Shown here: in pieces, positions 10,070 to 21,571 of the stretch | Position numbering within the stretch: position 1 is the first letter of the stretch | How the letters are laid out: each line of letters starts with the position of its first letter | Notes under the pieces: generated by a model | What the model was told of the DNA's origin: nothing | The model's database searches: none | The model's input: the letters and a program-made list of their open reading frames with translations, nothing else | Made by a program: the position numbers and the translations under genes | Source of the DNA: Clavaria fumosa | Lineage: Eukaryota > Basidiomycota > Agaricomycetes > Agaricales > Clavariaceae | DNA length: 64,000 nt | Assembly: GCA_951802425.1 (NCBI GenBank) | Contig: OX637802.1 | Location: forward strand, 1,674,001-1,738,000 | Direction of reading: 5' to 3'

Positions 10070-11024
10070 CGTCGGTGTCAGTGACTGGGTTGAGAGGCTC
10101 GGGCTGTGGTATCTGGACGGCAGCTCGGTGTCTGGCGGCGAGTGCTCTAGCTGCCAAGAGGTCGGGGATGTTGGTCGGGGTGATGGGGGAGACTGGAACG
10201 TTAACGGGGATCTGGGAGCGTCTGCTAGGAACGGTGGGATAGGGCTGAGTGGTACGAGGCTTCCAGTCCACGATGTATCGTGTGGCGGTATCGACGAGGT
10301 ATTCGGCTTGGTGTCCGGTGATTGTAATGAAACGTTCGCTGGGCTGGGTCTGTGTACACTTGTTGGCGAAAGTTCGGGTGGTGGGTATGGGCGAGGCGGG
10401 ATGCGGAGACGGCGAGGCTTCGGTGGAAGCGGGGGTCGGGATATTGTCGAGTTCTTCGATGTCGAGGCCTTCTAAGACCTCGGCGATGTCTTCTTGTTGT
10501 TGGGCAATCCAAAGTTCGGTCAGGCGCTCGTGTAGACCTTCTATGAATTCGACCTGACTATAGGTCTCGAATATGCGCTGTACGCGGAGGGTCCTGGAGG
10601 TAAGTAATCCGGTGGGGATAAATTGCCTCTCAACGGATCGATAAACGACGCTCTTCGGGTACTTTCGGTACTCGGGAGTGGGCGGGCGTGTGATCGCGGT
10701 CGGGGTTCGTCTGTCGATGTGTCGCAGACGGTTTCGTCGCCAGGTCTCGCGGATTTCAATCAGTCCTGGAGGGGGTGGCAGGTGCAAGGCGTATTGTCGT
10801 GTACGGTAAGCTTGGTCGGCGGGGTCGTTCGTACGAGTCGCAAGGACAGTGGGAGAAGCCAGTTTTGGGAAGAGAACCAGGTCCAGAGGGGAGGTGGTTA
10901 TGGGCAGACTTGTTATTATGTTACGGCTCACGTAGCCGGGAGTCCTAGGCAGGCTGGCTGGGTAGGAGGACAAGTGGGTGGTATTCGGAATAACAAGTCT
11001 GAGGTTTACAGCGTGTCTACTTAC
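9999..11024 (-). CDS. ORF1: 341-codon open frame without any ATG, upstream of gag
   Basis: On the element's sense strand one frame is open from just after a stop at about 11025-11027 to TAG at 9999-10001. It crosses the R/U5 part of the 5' LTR, the primer-binding region and the leader. It contains no methionine codon. The encoded chain is Pro/Thr/Arg-rich with an acidic stretch (QQQEDIAEVLEGLDIEELDNIP) and a Pro-rich second half; I recognise no domain. It overlaps the gag start by 71 bases. Translation would need a non-AUG start (TTG at 10973 and several CTGs are candidates) or splicing from outside. Alternatively the frame is a by-product of selection to keep the leader free of ATG. Presence of the open frame is certain; that it is translated is not. 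Confidence 0.5.
   Translation of the reverse strand, partial: VSRHAVNLRLVIPNTTHLSSYPASLPRTPGYVSRNIITSLPITTSPLDLVLFPKLASPTVLATRTNDPADQAYRTRQYALHLPPPPGLIEIRETWRRNRLRHIDRRTPTAITRPPTPEYRKYPKSVVYRSVERQFIPTGLLTSRTLRVQRIFETYSQVEFIEGLHERLTELWIAQQQEDIAEVLEGLDIEELDNIPTPASTEASPSPHPASPIPTTRTFANKCTQTQPSERFITITGHQAEYLVDTATRYIVDWKPRTTQPYPTVPSRRSQIPVNVPVSPITPTNIPDLLAARALAARHRAAVQIPQPEPLNPVTDTDDVSSPGPSDVSSIQPYDLESDDE
10905..10917 (-). other. Self-complementary primer-binding site
   Basis: On the element's sense strand the 13 bases AATAACAAGTCTG begin one base inside the 5' LTR edge, where a tRNA primer would normally bind. They are the exact complement of transcript bases from 11001-10989 within the LTR, near the predicted RNA 5' end. 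This is the layout of the Tf1/sushi group, in which the RNA 5' end folds back to prime reverse transcription. I see no TGG-type tRNA complement here. Confidence 0.75.
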
Positions 11025-11508
11025 CTACTTATATACTAAATCAGAGGGGTGGGGTACTGGTGATGATACAAAGGGAAGAAGAAAGGAATGGCAATGGTTG
11101 CGCGTAGCGTAGGAGTAAAGGTATCCAAGGAACGGTCACGTGGTTGCGGAGGCGACAAGAAGAGGAGTCGCGGTCGTCGGGGGGATGGATAATAGCCGGG
11201 GGAAGGGACAAGGGCGCTAAGGGGACGGGACAACGGTAACGGGAGGGAAGTACAAGGAGATCACCGGATCTGGATAAGTCTTGATGGTGTCAGGTCGTCA
11301 GGTGTCAAGGAGAGACAGGATGATGGCATCCCGCATTGACGTTCCATCACGAAAATGGGCCGTCTCCTCGGTAGTGGTCATGTGGTGGGTAGTCAGGTGG
11401 TCGGGCGCTTACCAGCCATGTGATCACTGACTAGTTAGTCACATGTCCGGGATCCCGGATGTGTCCCGTGACATAGGCGCGGTGGTCACCTGACTACGCA
11501 CCGTAACA
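10919..11508 (-). repeat. 5' LTR of the chromovirus (right copy)
   Basis: 590 bp, 587/590 identical to the left copy. On the sense strand it carries a TATA box and, 34 bases later, CAGACTTGTTATT, the probable RNA start and self-primer. By that reading U3 is about 507 bp and R-U5 about 83 bp. Confidence 0.96.
11028..11035 (-). promoter_or_regulatory. TATA box of the retrotransposon (TATATAAG)
   Basis: The sense-strand TATATAAG lies 34 bases upstream of the C in CAGACTTG at 11001. That spacing fits an RNA start at the self-primer sequence. The same box is in the left LTR at 5217-5224. Confidence 0.65.
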
Positions 11509-11513
11509 CCTGA
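11509..11513. repeat. Target-site duplication CCTGA (right copy)
   Basis: It matches 5103-5107 exactly, on the other flank of the element, and marks the insertion as a single integrase event. Confidence 0.95.
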
Positions 11514-12350
11514 GCTGAAAATGTCAATGCCAAATTGTTAATGCTTCTCAGAGTGTCTGGATGTTCTGGGCCAAGCACTCTCTTCCTGGCTTGCATAACA
11601 TGAACTTGTAGCTCCTCTGCTTCATTGTGCTTCCCCTGAGCTGAATATGTGGATGCCAAATTGTTAATGCTTCTCAGAGTGTGTAGATGTTCTGGGCCAA
11701 GCACTCTCTTGCTGGCTTCTGTAACATGAACTTGTAGCTCCTCTGCCTCATTGTCCTTCCCTTGAGCTGAATATAAGGATGCCAAATTGCCAATGCTTGT
11801 CAGAGTGTCTGGATGTTCTGGGCCAAGCACTCTCTTCCTGGCTTCCATAACATGAACTTGTAGCTCCTCTGCTTCATTGTGCTTCCCCTGAGCTGAATAT
11901 GTCAATGCCAAATTGTTAATGCTTCTCAGAGTGTCTGGATGTTCTGGACCAAGCACTCTCTTCCTGGCTTGCATAACATGAACTTGTAGCTCCTCTGCTT
12001 CATTGTGCTTCCCCTGAGCTGAATATGTCAATGCCAAATTGTTAATGCTTGTCAGAGTGTCTGGATGTTCTGGGCCAAGCACTCTCTTCCAGGCTTCCAT
12101 AACATGAACTTGTAGCTTTTCTGCTTCATTGTGCTTCCCCTGAGCTGAATATGTCAATGCCAAATTGTTAATGCTTCTCAGAGTGTCTGGATGTTCTGGG
12201 CCAAGTGCTTTCTTCCTGGCTTCCATAACATGAACTTGTAGCTCTTCTGCTTCATTGTGCTTCCCCTGAGCTGAATATGTCAATGCCAAATTGTTGATGC
12301 TTGTCAGAGTGCCTGGATGTTCTGGTCCAAGCTCCCTCTTTCGGCTTTCC
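11514..12350 (-). repeat. Tandem 126-bp TPR-coding repeats
   Basis: Six full units and part of a seventh, each 126 bases (42 codons), encode LGPEHPDTL-R/T-SINNLALTYSAQG and then KHNEAEELQVHVMEARKRV. Units differ at only a handful of codons and share long identical DNA stretches, so they are recently duplicated or homogenised. About four more units sit at 4600-5107 beyond the retrotransposon. Confidence 0.9.
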
Positions 12351-14192
12351 ATTGCAAACACAGAGACCTCCTCTGCATCCTTGAAGCATCCATTGTCATA
12401 GTACACTAATCTCAGTTTCTCACATCTTTCAGCATCCTCCTTTCCATGCTTTCTTTGTATATGTGGGTGGATGCTTTTGATATGTGGCAGTAGTGATTGA
12501 TGATAGGCATAGTCAAGGACATCATTCCCATATGTAATTGAGCAGCACACCAAAGTGTCAGCAGAAACATATCTTGATTGTTTCTCTTTCTCAGAACATC
12601 TGTCTTGGCACCACAGATGTACCAGTGGATGCATGGAGTACAGTCTTTCAGAGCTGCCATATTTCACAAGTGAAAATGATGCCAACAGCTCAACTGCTTT
12701 CCTAAAAATGAAATTGTCCCAGTTGCCTGCATGGTCAACATGCAAGATGTTGTACCAATTTTCTGAATCTTTGAGCAACTGCTCCCAACTACTTCTTGCA
12801 TTGTTTTCTTGTGACCTATACAAAGCTATCTCTTTTGCAGCTTTTCTGAACATCATTTCTGGAATGTTTTCGTGATGGAGGCAGGCAAATATCTGTAGCA
12901 GGAAAAGTGCACTTGAAGCTGCCTGGGCCTCCTCTCTTTTGCTCCTGCCATGTACCCTGGCTTCCATCTCTGAAACTGATAGTTCCCATGTCCCATAAAC
13001 TGCTTGCCCATAGTTGGATGCCCCTCTGAATGAAGGATTATCCAACAACTCTTGATGGTGTCTCTTGTATTGTTCAAGGTAATCCCCGAGATCACATAGA
13101 CCATTTGCAATGGATGCACCAGCTTGGTCAATGGCTAGAGGCAAGTAGCATAAGGTGGCCACAATAGAGGATGCCATCCGCCTCAGTTCATCTGTAGTAT
13201 CATTGCAATGGCTCGCTCTCAGAAGGAGAGTGATTGCTTCCTCCTTCCCCATCTGGTCCACTTCAACTGAGTCCCGAGGATTTACCAGTCCATGCATGAC
13301 AGGATTCCGGCTGGTGATGAGTATGTTGCCTCGGTTGTTTACAGGCATATATTTCTCCACAGTACCAGGGTCACTTGCATTATCATAAACAAGCAACCAC
13401 TCCTGTCTCATCCAGGATATCCATGAGAGAATTGAGTACACAGAGCTCTCAACTCCAGATGCTTGGGCAGCATGATCATGAGCAATATCTTTGATAGACT
13501 GCTCAGTTGTCTCAGGGCTAGTTGCATCAATCCAGAAGATTCTCCAGAACCTGTTGAGAATGGTAAGTGATCAAGCAATGTAACCTGATGCCTATTAACG
13601 CACAACTTTGGATTTTCCTCAATGAACTTCAGGCAGATCTGAGTCTTGCCAACACCTCCCATTCCATGGAGGAGAAAGAATCGCCTAGGGAGGAATTGTC
13701 CCTCACGCGGGCTAAAATGACTTTTGAGTTTCTCGAGGTAGGACCTCTGCCCTGTGAAAATTGAGCTGGGCGAGGGCATCCCTTTGAATGTGACTTGTGA
13801 TTGGAACTGTGCAGAAGAGGGGGCTACATTGGCAAGTCAGGCCAGTCAGGGTCAAGAGCACAAATATTCATTCATTTAAGCCCACCTTGATGGATGTGGA
13901 GTGATCCGATGATGAGGTTATGAGACCCAATATCTCCTCCGGCATCTACAACAGTTTGTTAGAATTGGAGGGAGGGATAAGCTTCTTATTTAAACTCACA
14001 TATGGTTGAGTGATCATAAGTCTGTTGCATGACCAAGGGCACCGATGGCATGCCAGTCACCCTCTCAGTGTCTGCAAGGGACAGGGCTGCAAGTGAGATC
14101 AAACGGCTTCGCAATCTCGAAACACACTCACTTGTGGGTGTATGTTCCTCGTTTAACAATGGTAAATCCTCACAAGTGATATCCTGTGCCAT

Positions 14193-15939
14193 AGGTGAAG
14201 GGGTACAACGGCACGAAACGTTGAGGGCGACGAGGATTCGAGGCTATCGATGGCTCAGGGCAGGATTCACGCACAGCACGGACTACGGTACATTGATGTG
14301 TGACATGCGGTACATTGATGTGTGACATGCGGCTCATCATTGCTGTATACTGCAGTTTCGAGACGACGTAGGGTCAATTTCGTTCTCTTCTGCTTCCGAC
14401 CACAACAATGTCTGCTGCTTTTTAGATCTTTCAGTGATATCCTGACTCTGATTCATCTTGGCGCAGCAGCCCTTGGATGACAGAGGTTCGGTCTCGGAAT
14501 ATCGGATGCTTAAGGAAGAACTCTGCTCGTTGTTGGAAGCACTCGGATTGGCCTGGACAACTACCAGCTGAGGGGTGTGCTCGATACTGAAGAAATTTAT
14601 CTTTCAGCCATGAAGGAAATTGACCTTTGTAGTTCAAAAATCAATGCTTTTTTGGATGGTATTGAGCCATATGTGGAAGCTTCTGATCTACCAGACTCTC
14701 ATGCTCTGCCTTGGAAGAAGAAGGTTTGCAACGCATGCTTTCACACCTAGAGCCTCATCGTCGGACACTCAATGCCGTCACCAGTCTCTGGCGTCGTGAC
14801 CTTTTCGAATGGGGAATGTTCTGCCGTCAGTGAAGACTGTACGACTCTCAAGGGTCGCATTTCTGGGATTCGGATCTTTGCGGGTCGAAACACACTGGCT
14901 TCCATGGATCGAAACATTATGTCCTTTGAATTTTCATGACGAGCATAGAGTCGCTCATGGCGCCTCCCAGTAATGGGAGGTGAAGTATTTAATTCAAAAT
15001 CTTTGTCTAGTGTGGGTGAGTCCCGCCGCTCCTAGAGAAACTAGCAAGAAATAACTTCGTATATCATGATTTCACAGCTCACTCACTCTCAAAAACATCT
15101 GCCGAGCTGGTGCAATGGTTGTTTGGCAAGACATAACCCAAATCACGGCTTGAGTCCAAAGATTCGACGCACATATAATTCCATGTCCGCCCACCCGACG
15201 CTGACAGTTTCTTGCTCGGCATCAACCATGCCAGTGGAAAATTGTAGTTTTCAAACACGCGGCCAGGGCCGTCAGCTGTGATCAAGTATGCGTGTTCCTT
15301 TGTTTTCCAAGTGCTTTGGCTCAACAACTAGGTTCAACAATGAGGACGTTGGAGACATGACAGCGAGACGCCAGGACAGCAATCGGCGGATAAGATGCGA
15401 CGGAATAATAAAAGGACGTGGTGAAAATGAGTAGAAGGCGCGGGGTGCATGTGAGACGATTCTGTCCGCTGTGATGGGATCACGTCAGAACCCCCAGACC
15501 CGCCATGAATTAAGGCAATACAAACCACAAACCACACGACAGACTACCACACACCCAAGCCACGAACACACTACATACACATGTACAATACGTACAACCG
15601 CGTCTTTGTCATAGCTACATGTTGCGGTATAGAAATGCTGATTCAAAAAAAAAAAAAAAAAAGATGGGATCACGTGCCCTGCTGCTCTCCGAAGATTCTT
15701 GCATTGGCCACACTAGTTCACGTTTCTTCATTGCTATGTTGCAACTACTCGGAATTGGCAGTAGTGGTGACCCTCCACACCGCATTTGATCCTAATTCAC
15801 GGAGTGCGTCAGTCTCTGCAACAGCGCGTTCGGCTGTTTCAGAAATGGGGACCGGAACCACGCACTGGAATTTGGATCTCTTACGGAGCTACACACGACC
15901 CAGTCTCCCGACGGATCCACACATCGATCCTGAACGGCC
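14193..15939. other. Gene-poor interval
   Basis: It contains the NLR promoter side and no frame I can support as a gene. A direct repeat of TACATTGATGTGTGACATGCGG occurs at about 14289-14331. A run of 17 A lies at about 15646-15662. Short minus-strand ORFs (for example 14431-14637) lack recognisable features. Confidence 0.4.
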
Positions 15940-17638
15940 ATGTCAATCATTATCTGCGGGTTGAGATCCGTCGTGGGTATCGTCTGGAGCTCCCTCTTGA
16001 CCATCTTCGTGTGCGCTTGGGTCTCCCTTCACCCGAACATCCCGGAGTTGGACGAGAAATGGATCAAGGTAGCCCTGCGTCGTGCATTCATCTCGATCGT
16101 TGCCGTTATCGCACCCGAGGCCATCATTCACTGGGCGGCATCCCAGCATCAATACGCTTGCGCCTTGGCGAAGAAACATAGCGGTCAGAATTGGCTTCGT
16201 CTCCTCCCGAAAACCCAAGTCACCTCAAATTGATTTTTTAATTTTTTATCCCTGCGCAGAGCGTGGTTGGACGAAGAGTCATGGCTTCTTCGCGGTCATG
16301 GGGGGTTTCATGCTCTATGACGGCGATCGCGCGATCGAAACGCTGACCCCGGACGAACTCGAGCGCCTCTCTCTCGCGGGCGCGATCGACTTCCCGACCA
16401 TCAGCAGAGCGGACATCATGGACAAGAGCAAGGGCGACGCGATCACGAAGGCCCTCGTCATCGGCCAGACCGGGTGGTTTATCATCCAGTGCCTCGCCCG
16501 CGCGGGGCTCCGTCTGCAAATCACCGTGCTCGAGCTGGTGACGGTGGCGTATGCCGCCCTCAACTTTGCGACGTATTGGTTTTGGTGGCACAAGCCGTCG
16601 GACGTGTTAAGGCCTGTCCCTGTGAGGCTGAAGCACCCTCTATACAGAGGAAATCAAGAGCGTGATGACGGCGTCTATATGCACGACAGATACTTGGCGG
16701 ATATTCAAGGCAGGGTCCCGTGGTCGCATGCTGGCGTCAACGAGAGCAAAGGGCTTGAAGGCGGCGTCAATATGCACGACAGGCCCATGGTGGATACGCA
16801 AGGCAGGATCCCACAGTCGTACCTTGGCGTAAACGAAAGCAAAGAGCTCGACAAGCCCATCGCAGATACGCAAGGCAAGATCCCGCTTCCGTATGTCGGT
16901 AACAGCAAAGAGACCAACGGCGACGTCTACATGTACAACGAAGGCGCAGCAAAAATACCAGACACAATGCTACGTCCGTACGTTGGCGTCAAAGAAAACA
17001 AACAGCACGATGACGGCCTCTTCGCAAACAACGAACTCGCAACGGAAATGGATGTCAAGGTTCCGCGTTCGTACATTGTTGTCGAAGAAAGTAGAGGGCA
17101 TGACGGCGGCATGTATATGACCAATGACCTCGCGGCAGCAATGCAACGGCCGCTACCGCTACGGCCGACTTTGCCGGCTATAGTGGTTAAAGGTATAGCG
17201 TTCCGGCGGCGCGTGATAACCGCGCTAAGCGCTGACCGCACGGAGCGCAAGCGGATCGGCACGGTCTATTCGGGCGGCGACCACATCTCGTACAGCGAAA
17301 TCCCCTCCGGGTACCTCTCGATCGTCTTCGGCGCGTTCCACCTGATCGCGTGGTCGTTCCCGTTCCCGTCGCGCCCGGAACGCATCATGTGGCGCGTGTC
17401 GTCGCTCATCATCACCATCACGCCGCTCACGTGGCAGACGGTGGTGCTCGTGTACGGCGGGTTCCCTCTCGCGCTTTCCTCCAAGCCGCGGTATATGGTG
17501 CCCGCGGCGGTGCTGCTATACTCATACGTCTTTGCGCGCGTGTTCCTCATCGTGCTGTCCTTCACCTCTCTTAGATCCTTGTCGCCCAAAGCTCTCGCGT
17601 CGGTCGAATGGACATCTCTCTTGCCGCACGCGACATGA
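15940..17638 (+). CDS. Polytopic membrane protein of a mushroom-specific family, with a degenerate repeat insert
   Basis: CDS join(15940..16183,16260..17638), 540 residues. The N-terminal part shows the family pattern: a hydrophobic start (SVVGIVWSSLLTIFVCAWVS), LHPNIP, VIAPEAIIHWA, then HGFFAVMGGFMLYDG, DIMDKSKGDAITK and WFIIQCLARA. Two further hydrophobic segments follow, then WWHKPSDV. I recall this layout from many Agaricomycete hypothetical proteins; the function is unknown. Residues about 220-400 are a hydrophilic insert of roughly six degenerate units of about 30 residues. The C-terminal part has three or four more membrane segments (YLSIVFGAFHLIAWSFPF, WRVSSLIITITPLTW, VFARVFLIVLSFTSL). 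An in-frame TGA lies just before ATG 15940, so that start or an upstream exon applies. The intron 16184-16259 fits exactly. Confidence 0.78.
16650..17150 (+). repeat. About six degenerate ~30-codon tandem repeats inside the membrane-protein gene
   Basis: Repeats follow the plan G-x-YMHDR-x-x-AD-x-QG-R-x-P-x-SY-x-GVNESK-x-LD. Recognisable starts include DGVYMHDRYLADIQG, GGVNMHDRPMVDTQG, GDVYMYNEGAAKIPD, DGLFANNELATEMDV and GGMYMTNDLAAAMQ. The DNA is diverged, so the expansion is old. Confidence 0.7.
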
Positions 17639-18176
17639 TCGGAGTGGCTCCTGCCTACGAACCAAGAACTCGAATTTCCCGTTGTTTGCCATCATTTTTC
17701 TCTCTCTCACACTGGTTTACCCCCAAATCCTCAACCGAGAAATTGTTTAGAACGCGGTCGGACATATTGTAGTGTAGCCCTCTCTTAGATTTCTCTTGTA
17801 CTAGCTCGAAAGGATGATTGTGATTTTTTTCTCAAAACGGAAACGGCAACGCTAGCGCTCCGCTCCACCCCTTTGGAAATTACCTGGGCTGTGTGGAGGT
17901 CATGGCCCGACCCCGACGTCATGAGCGCAGGGCAATGCAAACTTCGATGGAGCTCCGGTAGCTGCAGTTGCACTGCACTGAAACACGTGGGAGAGGGAGG
18001 CTTTTTATGTTATGAGAATCATTCAGCAGCAGCATGCGGGATACAGGAGAAGAATAGAGTCTGTTGCCGGTACCACAATCATATAGGAGGGCGAGGAGAA
18101 AGAAAGAAAAGATAAGCAAAAAGTAAGATATATGTACACGACCAATAAAACACCATGAGCGTGGACGCAGGGTGAG
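17639..18176. other. Intergenic, tail-to-tail 3' flanks
   Basis: 3' untranslated flanks of two convergent genes. I see no gene, RNA or repeat in it. Confidence 0.5.
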
Positions 18177-18887
18177 TTAGTCACACAGACCACTCTCAAG
18201 CGTCTGGCCGCAGCGTTTGCATTTCACTCTTCGGTCGAGGAGACACAACCCAACACCCAGCGGGAACCAGAAGACGGCTGCAAGTATCCCTGGAATGAGA
18301 TGAAGGCCCATGTGAGTCGTTATTCATTGTACAAAAAGGGGGGGAAAGGAGACGGACCAAGGATGCCAAACTTGAGAGAGCGGCGCAGAAACAAGCAAAC
18401 ATCAGCCGTTGAACATTCACACAGAGAGAGACAAATCCAAAATGAAGGGGACATACCTTGGTCTCAGGAATGTGGGACCCAGATTGGAGGCAGACCATCT
18501 CGGGGTGGTCAGGGGGGAGGAGGGATGTGATATGTTCCTGTGTGACGGGGTGGATGTAGTAATATACAGTTGTCGGGGGCATCGATGGCCCCGGTGCGTA
18601 AGGCTCCGAGGCAGGGATCCCAGGCTGCGCAAAGGGTAGCTTTGAGTCTGCAGGATCTGTTTGTTGACGAAGGCCCAATGAGAATCGTGTCTGAGGAGTC
18701 AATTTGCTCAAGAAAGAAAGATGTACATGTCATATTTGGAGCGGGTCGTGAACCGCCTGTGTCGCTGCCACTATGAGCGCTTGTGGCGAGATCGTAGGAC
18801 GGAGGGTCATGCGAATCGCCTGGAGAAACCTATTGGATGGGCATTAGTCCTTGTCATGAGAGGGGGAAAAAACGCCATAGGTACCAT
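18177..18887 (-). CDS. Small BRI3/LITAF-like membrane protein with a 13-nt microexon
   Basis: CDS complement(join(18177..18289,18358..18370,18457..18656,18727..18829,18885..18887)), 143 residues. A Pro/Ser-rich N-terminal half (SYDLATSAHSGSD, PYAPGPSMPP) is followed by TTVYYYIHPVTQEH and then a BRI3-type domain: HPEMVCLQSGSHIPETK, a hydrophobic segment FGILGILAAVFWFPLGVGLC, and a C-terminal Cys pair CKRCGQ. This family is membrane-associated and linked to endosomes and lysosomes in animals; its role in fungi is unknown. The FGILG codons lie in a 13-base exon flanked by AAG and GTCCGT; without it the frame breaks and four family-conserved residues are lost. The start is the ATG just before the first intron; an upstream in-frame ATG at 18914 is too close to the TATA box. 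The 18657-18726 intron is the least certain. Confidence 0.75.
18358..18370 (-). other. 13-nt microexon (TTTGGCATCCTTG)
   Basis: It joins a phase-0 donor (CAAG|GTATGT at 18457/18456) to an acceptor needing one extra base (CCAG|GGATAC at 18290/18289). It supplies exactly four codons plus one base, restoring TKFGILGILAAV. Confidence 0.7.
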
Positions 18888-19230
18888 TTTGCCTGAGTCG
18901 AGGTCAACAATCATGAGAGGGGTTGTCGGGCGGGCTCTTATATAGCGAGGTTGGGGGTCGGTCTGCGCTGCGCAGTCGGTGTGTCGGTGCAAAGGGGGAA
19001 TGGTCGCCCACTGCCATTTGCTTATCCGCTTTTGGACATGGGTAATAAAAACGGCCGGCTTCACGGCGGAGTCAGCGCGACCCTGCACACACGCACGATT
19101 TCCTTCGGTGCCTGCGAAACCAAAGGGAAATTTGGAAATATTCTCATTTTTCTCCTCCTCTCTCCTTTTTTTCTTCTTCTCTTCTCTTCTCTGTAGCTGT
19201 CTACCCTGAACTGGATCGTAAAGGCTCACG
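18888..19230. promoter_or_regulatory. Divergent promoter between the BRI3-like and PRMT genes
   Basis: 343 bp between opposite starts. The minus strand has TATATAAG at 18944-18937, about 50 bases before the BRI3-like ATG. On the plus side a pyrimidine-rich tract (19140-19196, TCTTCTT repeats) precedes the methyltransferase ATG at 19231. No other gene fits here. Confidence 0.55.
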
Positions 19231-20993
<1,763 letters not shown>

Positions 20994-21571
20994 TCACATT
21001 TTTTCCGTCATTGTCCCTCCTCTACCGCATGACTCGCTCTGTTTCCGTTGCACTGCTGACATGATGGCACGCAGGTACTGAACCCGGCAACGGCGATCTC
21101 TTCGCCTCCCCTTCTTGTTTCTCTCCCTCTGGATGTTGTTCAGACTAATGATCTTTACTTGTCGACCAAAATCTATCGTAGAATGCTTGTAACAGCATTA
21201 GAGCAAATGGGCGTTCTCCTTTTTTTTTTTTTCTATCACGAAACGCCGAGGTCGTAATTTGGAGTATTTGATTTCTTGATTTCAAGGCATCGTAAGTTGC
21301 AAGAGAACACCAACACTCGCCTCGTCTTTGCCAACACTCGCCTGCAACTTTGGCAGTGCAATTGCCATGGCTCTCTTCTGATGGTATTCCCCGTAGTCAA
21401 TCGTTTGGTCTTATCCGACTCGCTCACCCCCCCCACAATCTGATCGCTGCACTGCTCGCCTTGCTATTGATCTGCTATCATGTGACTGATTCAATTATGT
21501 CACATGCCACTCAAAAATTCTTTGCCAACCTTCCCTTTCTCCCTTCCCTCATACCCTCTCTCCCTCTCGCC
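20994..21571. other. Intergenic between PRMT and the F-box-like gene
   Basis: No gene seen. It has short poly-T runs (about 21219-21231) and a pyrimidine-rich stretch just upstream of the next ATG (21530-21570). Confidence 0.45.

Larger units (their letters stand above)
5108..11508 (-). mobile_element. Complete Ty3/gypsy chromovirus LTR retrotransposon, 6,401 bp, minus orientation
   Basis: Two 590-bp direct repeats (5108-5697 and 10919-11508), each TGTTACGG...CCGTAACA, flank an internal region of about 5.2 kb. The internal region holds an upstream open frame without ATG (ORF1), gag with one CCHC knuckle, and an uninterrupted pol with protease, reverse transcriptase, RNase H, integrase and a C-terminal chromodomain. 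The whole is bracketed by the 5-bp duplication CCTGA. The chromodomain places it among the chromoviruses. The PBS region points to Tf1-like self-priming. The LTRs differ at three of 590 posit­ions, and gag and pol have no stop or frameshift, so the insertion is recent and may be competent. It lies inside, and in the same orientation as, the NB-ARC/TPR gene. Confidence 0.97.
11486..14192 (-). pseudogene. NB-ARC/TPR NLR-like protein, 5' part, truncated by the retrotransposon
   Basis: Fungal NOD-like receptor: NTPase plus a TPR array, presumed intracellular sensor in non-self recognition. Exons that splice in phase are 14000-14192, 13886-13945, 13604-13823 and 11486-13550, giving 845 codons before a stop seven residues inside the LTR. 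The N-terminus is short and unclassified, followed by YAGGDIGSHNLIIGSLHIHQ, the short motif often seen before fungal NB-ARC domains. The P-loop is HGMGGVGKTQI, Walker B is WLLVYDNA, then NILITSRNPV and LPLAIDQAGA (GLPL-like). After a winged-helix-like region come six full 42-residue TPR units and the start of a seventh. The remaining repeats are at 4588-5107. Coding DNA here is visibly more AT-rich than the element. The domain call is firm; the first exon is less certain. Confidence 0.88.

Noticed and set aside
10880..10918. tRNA primer-binding site next to the 5' LTR
   Set aside because: No TGG-starting tRNA 3'-end complement is visible; the adjacent 13 bases are instead complementary to the LTR transcript itself.
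15051..15063. ATAACTTCGTATA, identical to one 13-bp loxP arm
   Set aside because: There is no second inverted arm after an 8-base spacer. A single 13-mer match is most simply chance.
15646..15662. Run of 17 A as a possible retroposon tail
   Set aside because: No adjacent target duplication or retroelement sequence was found; treated as simple sequence.
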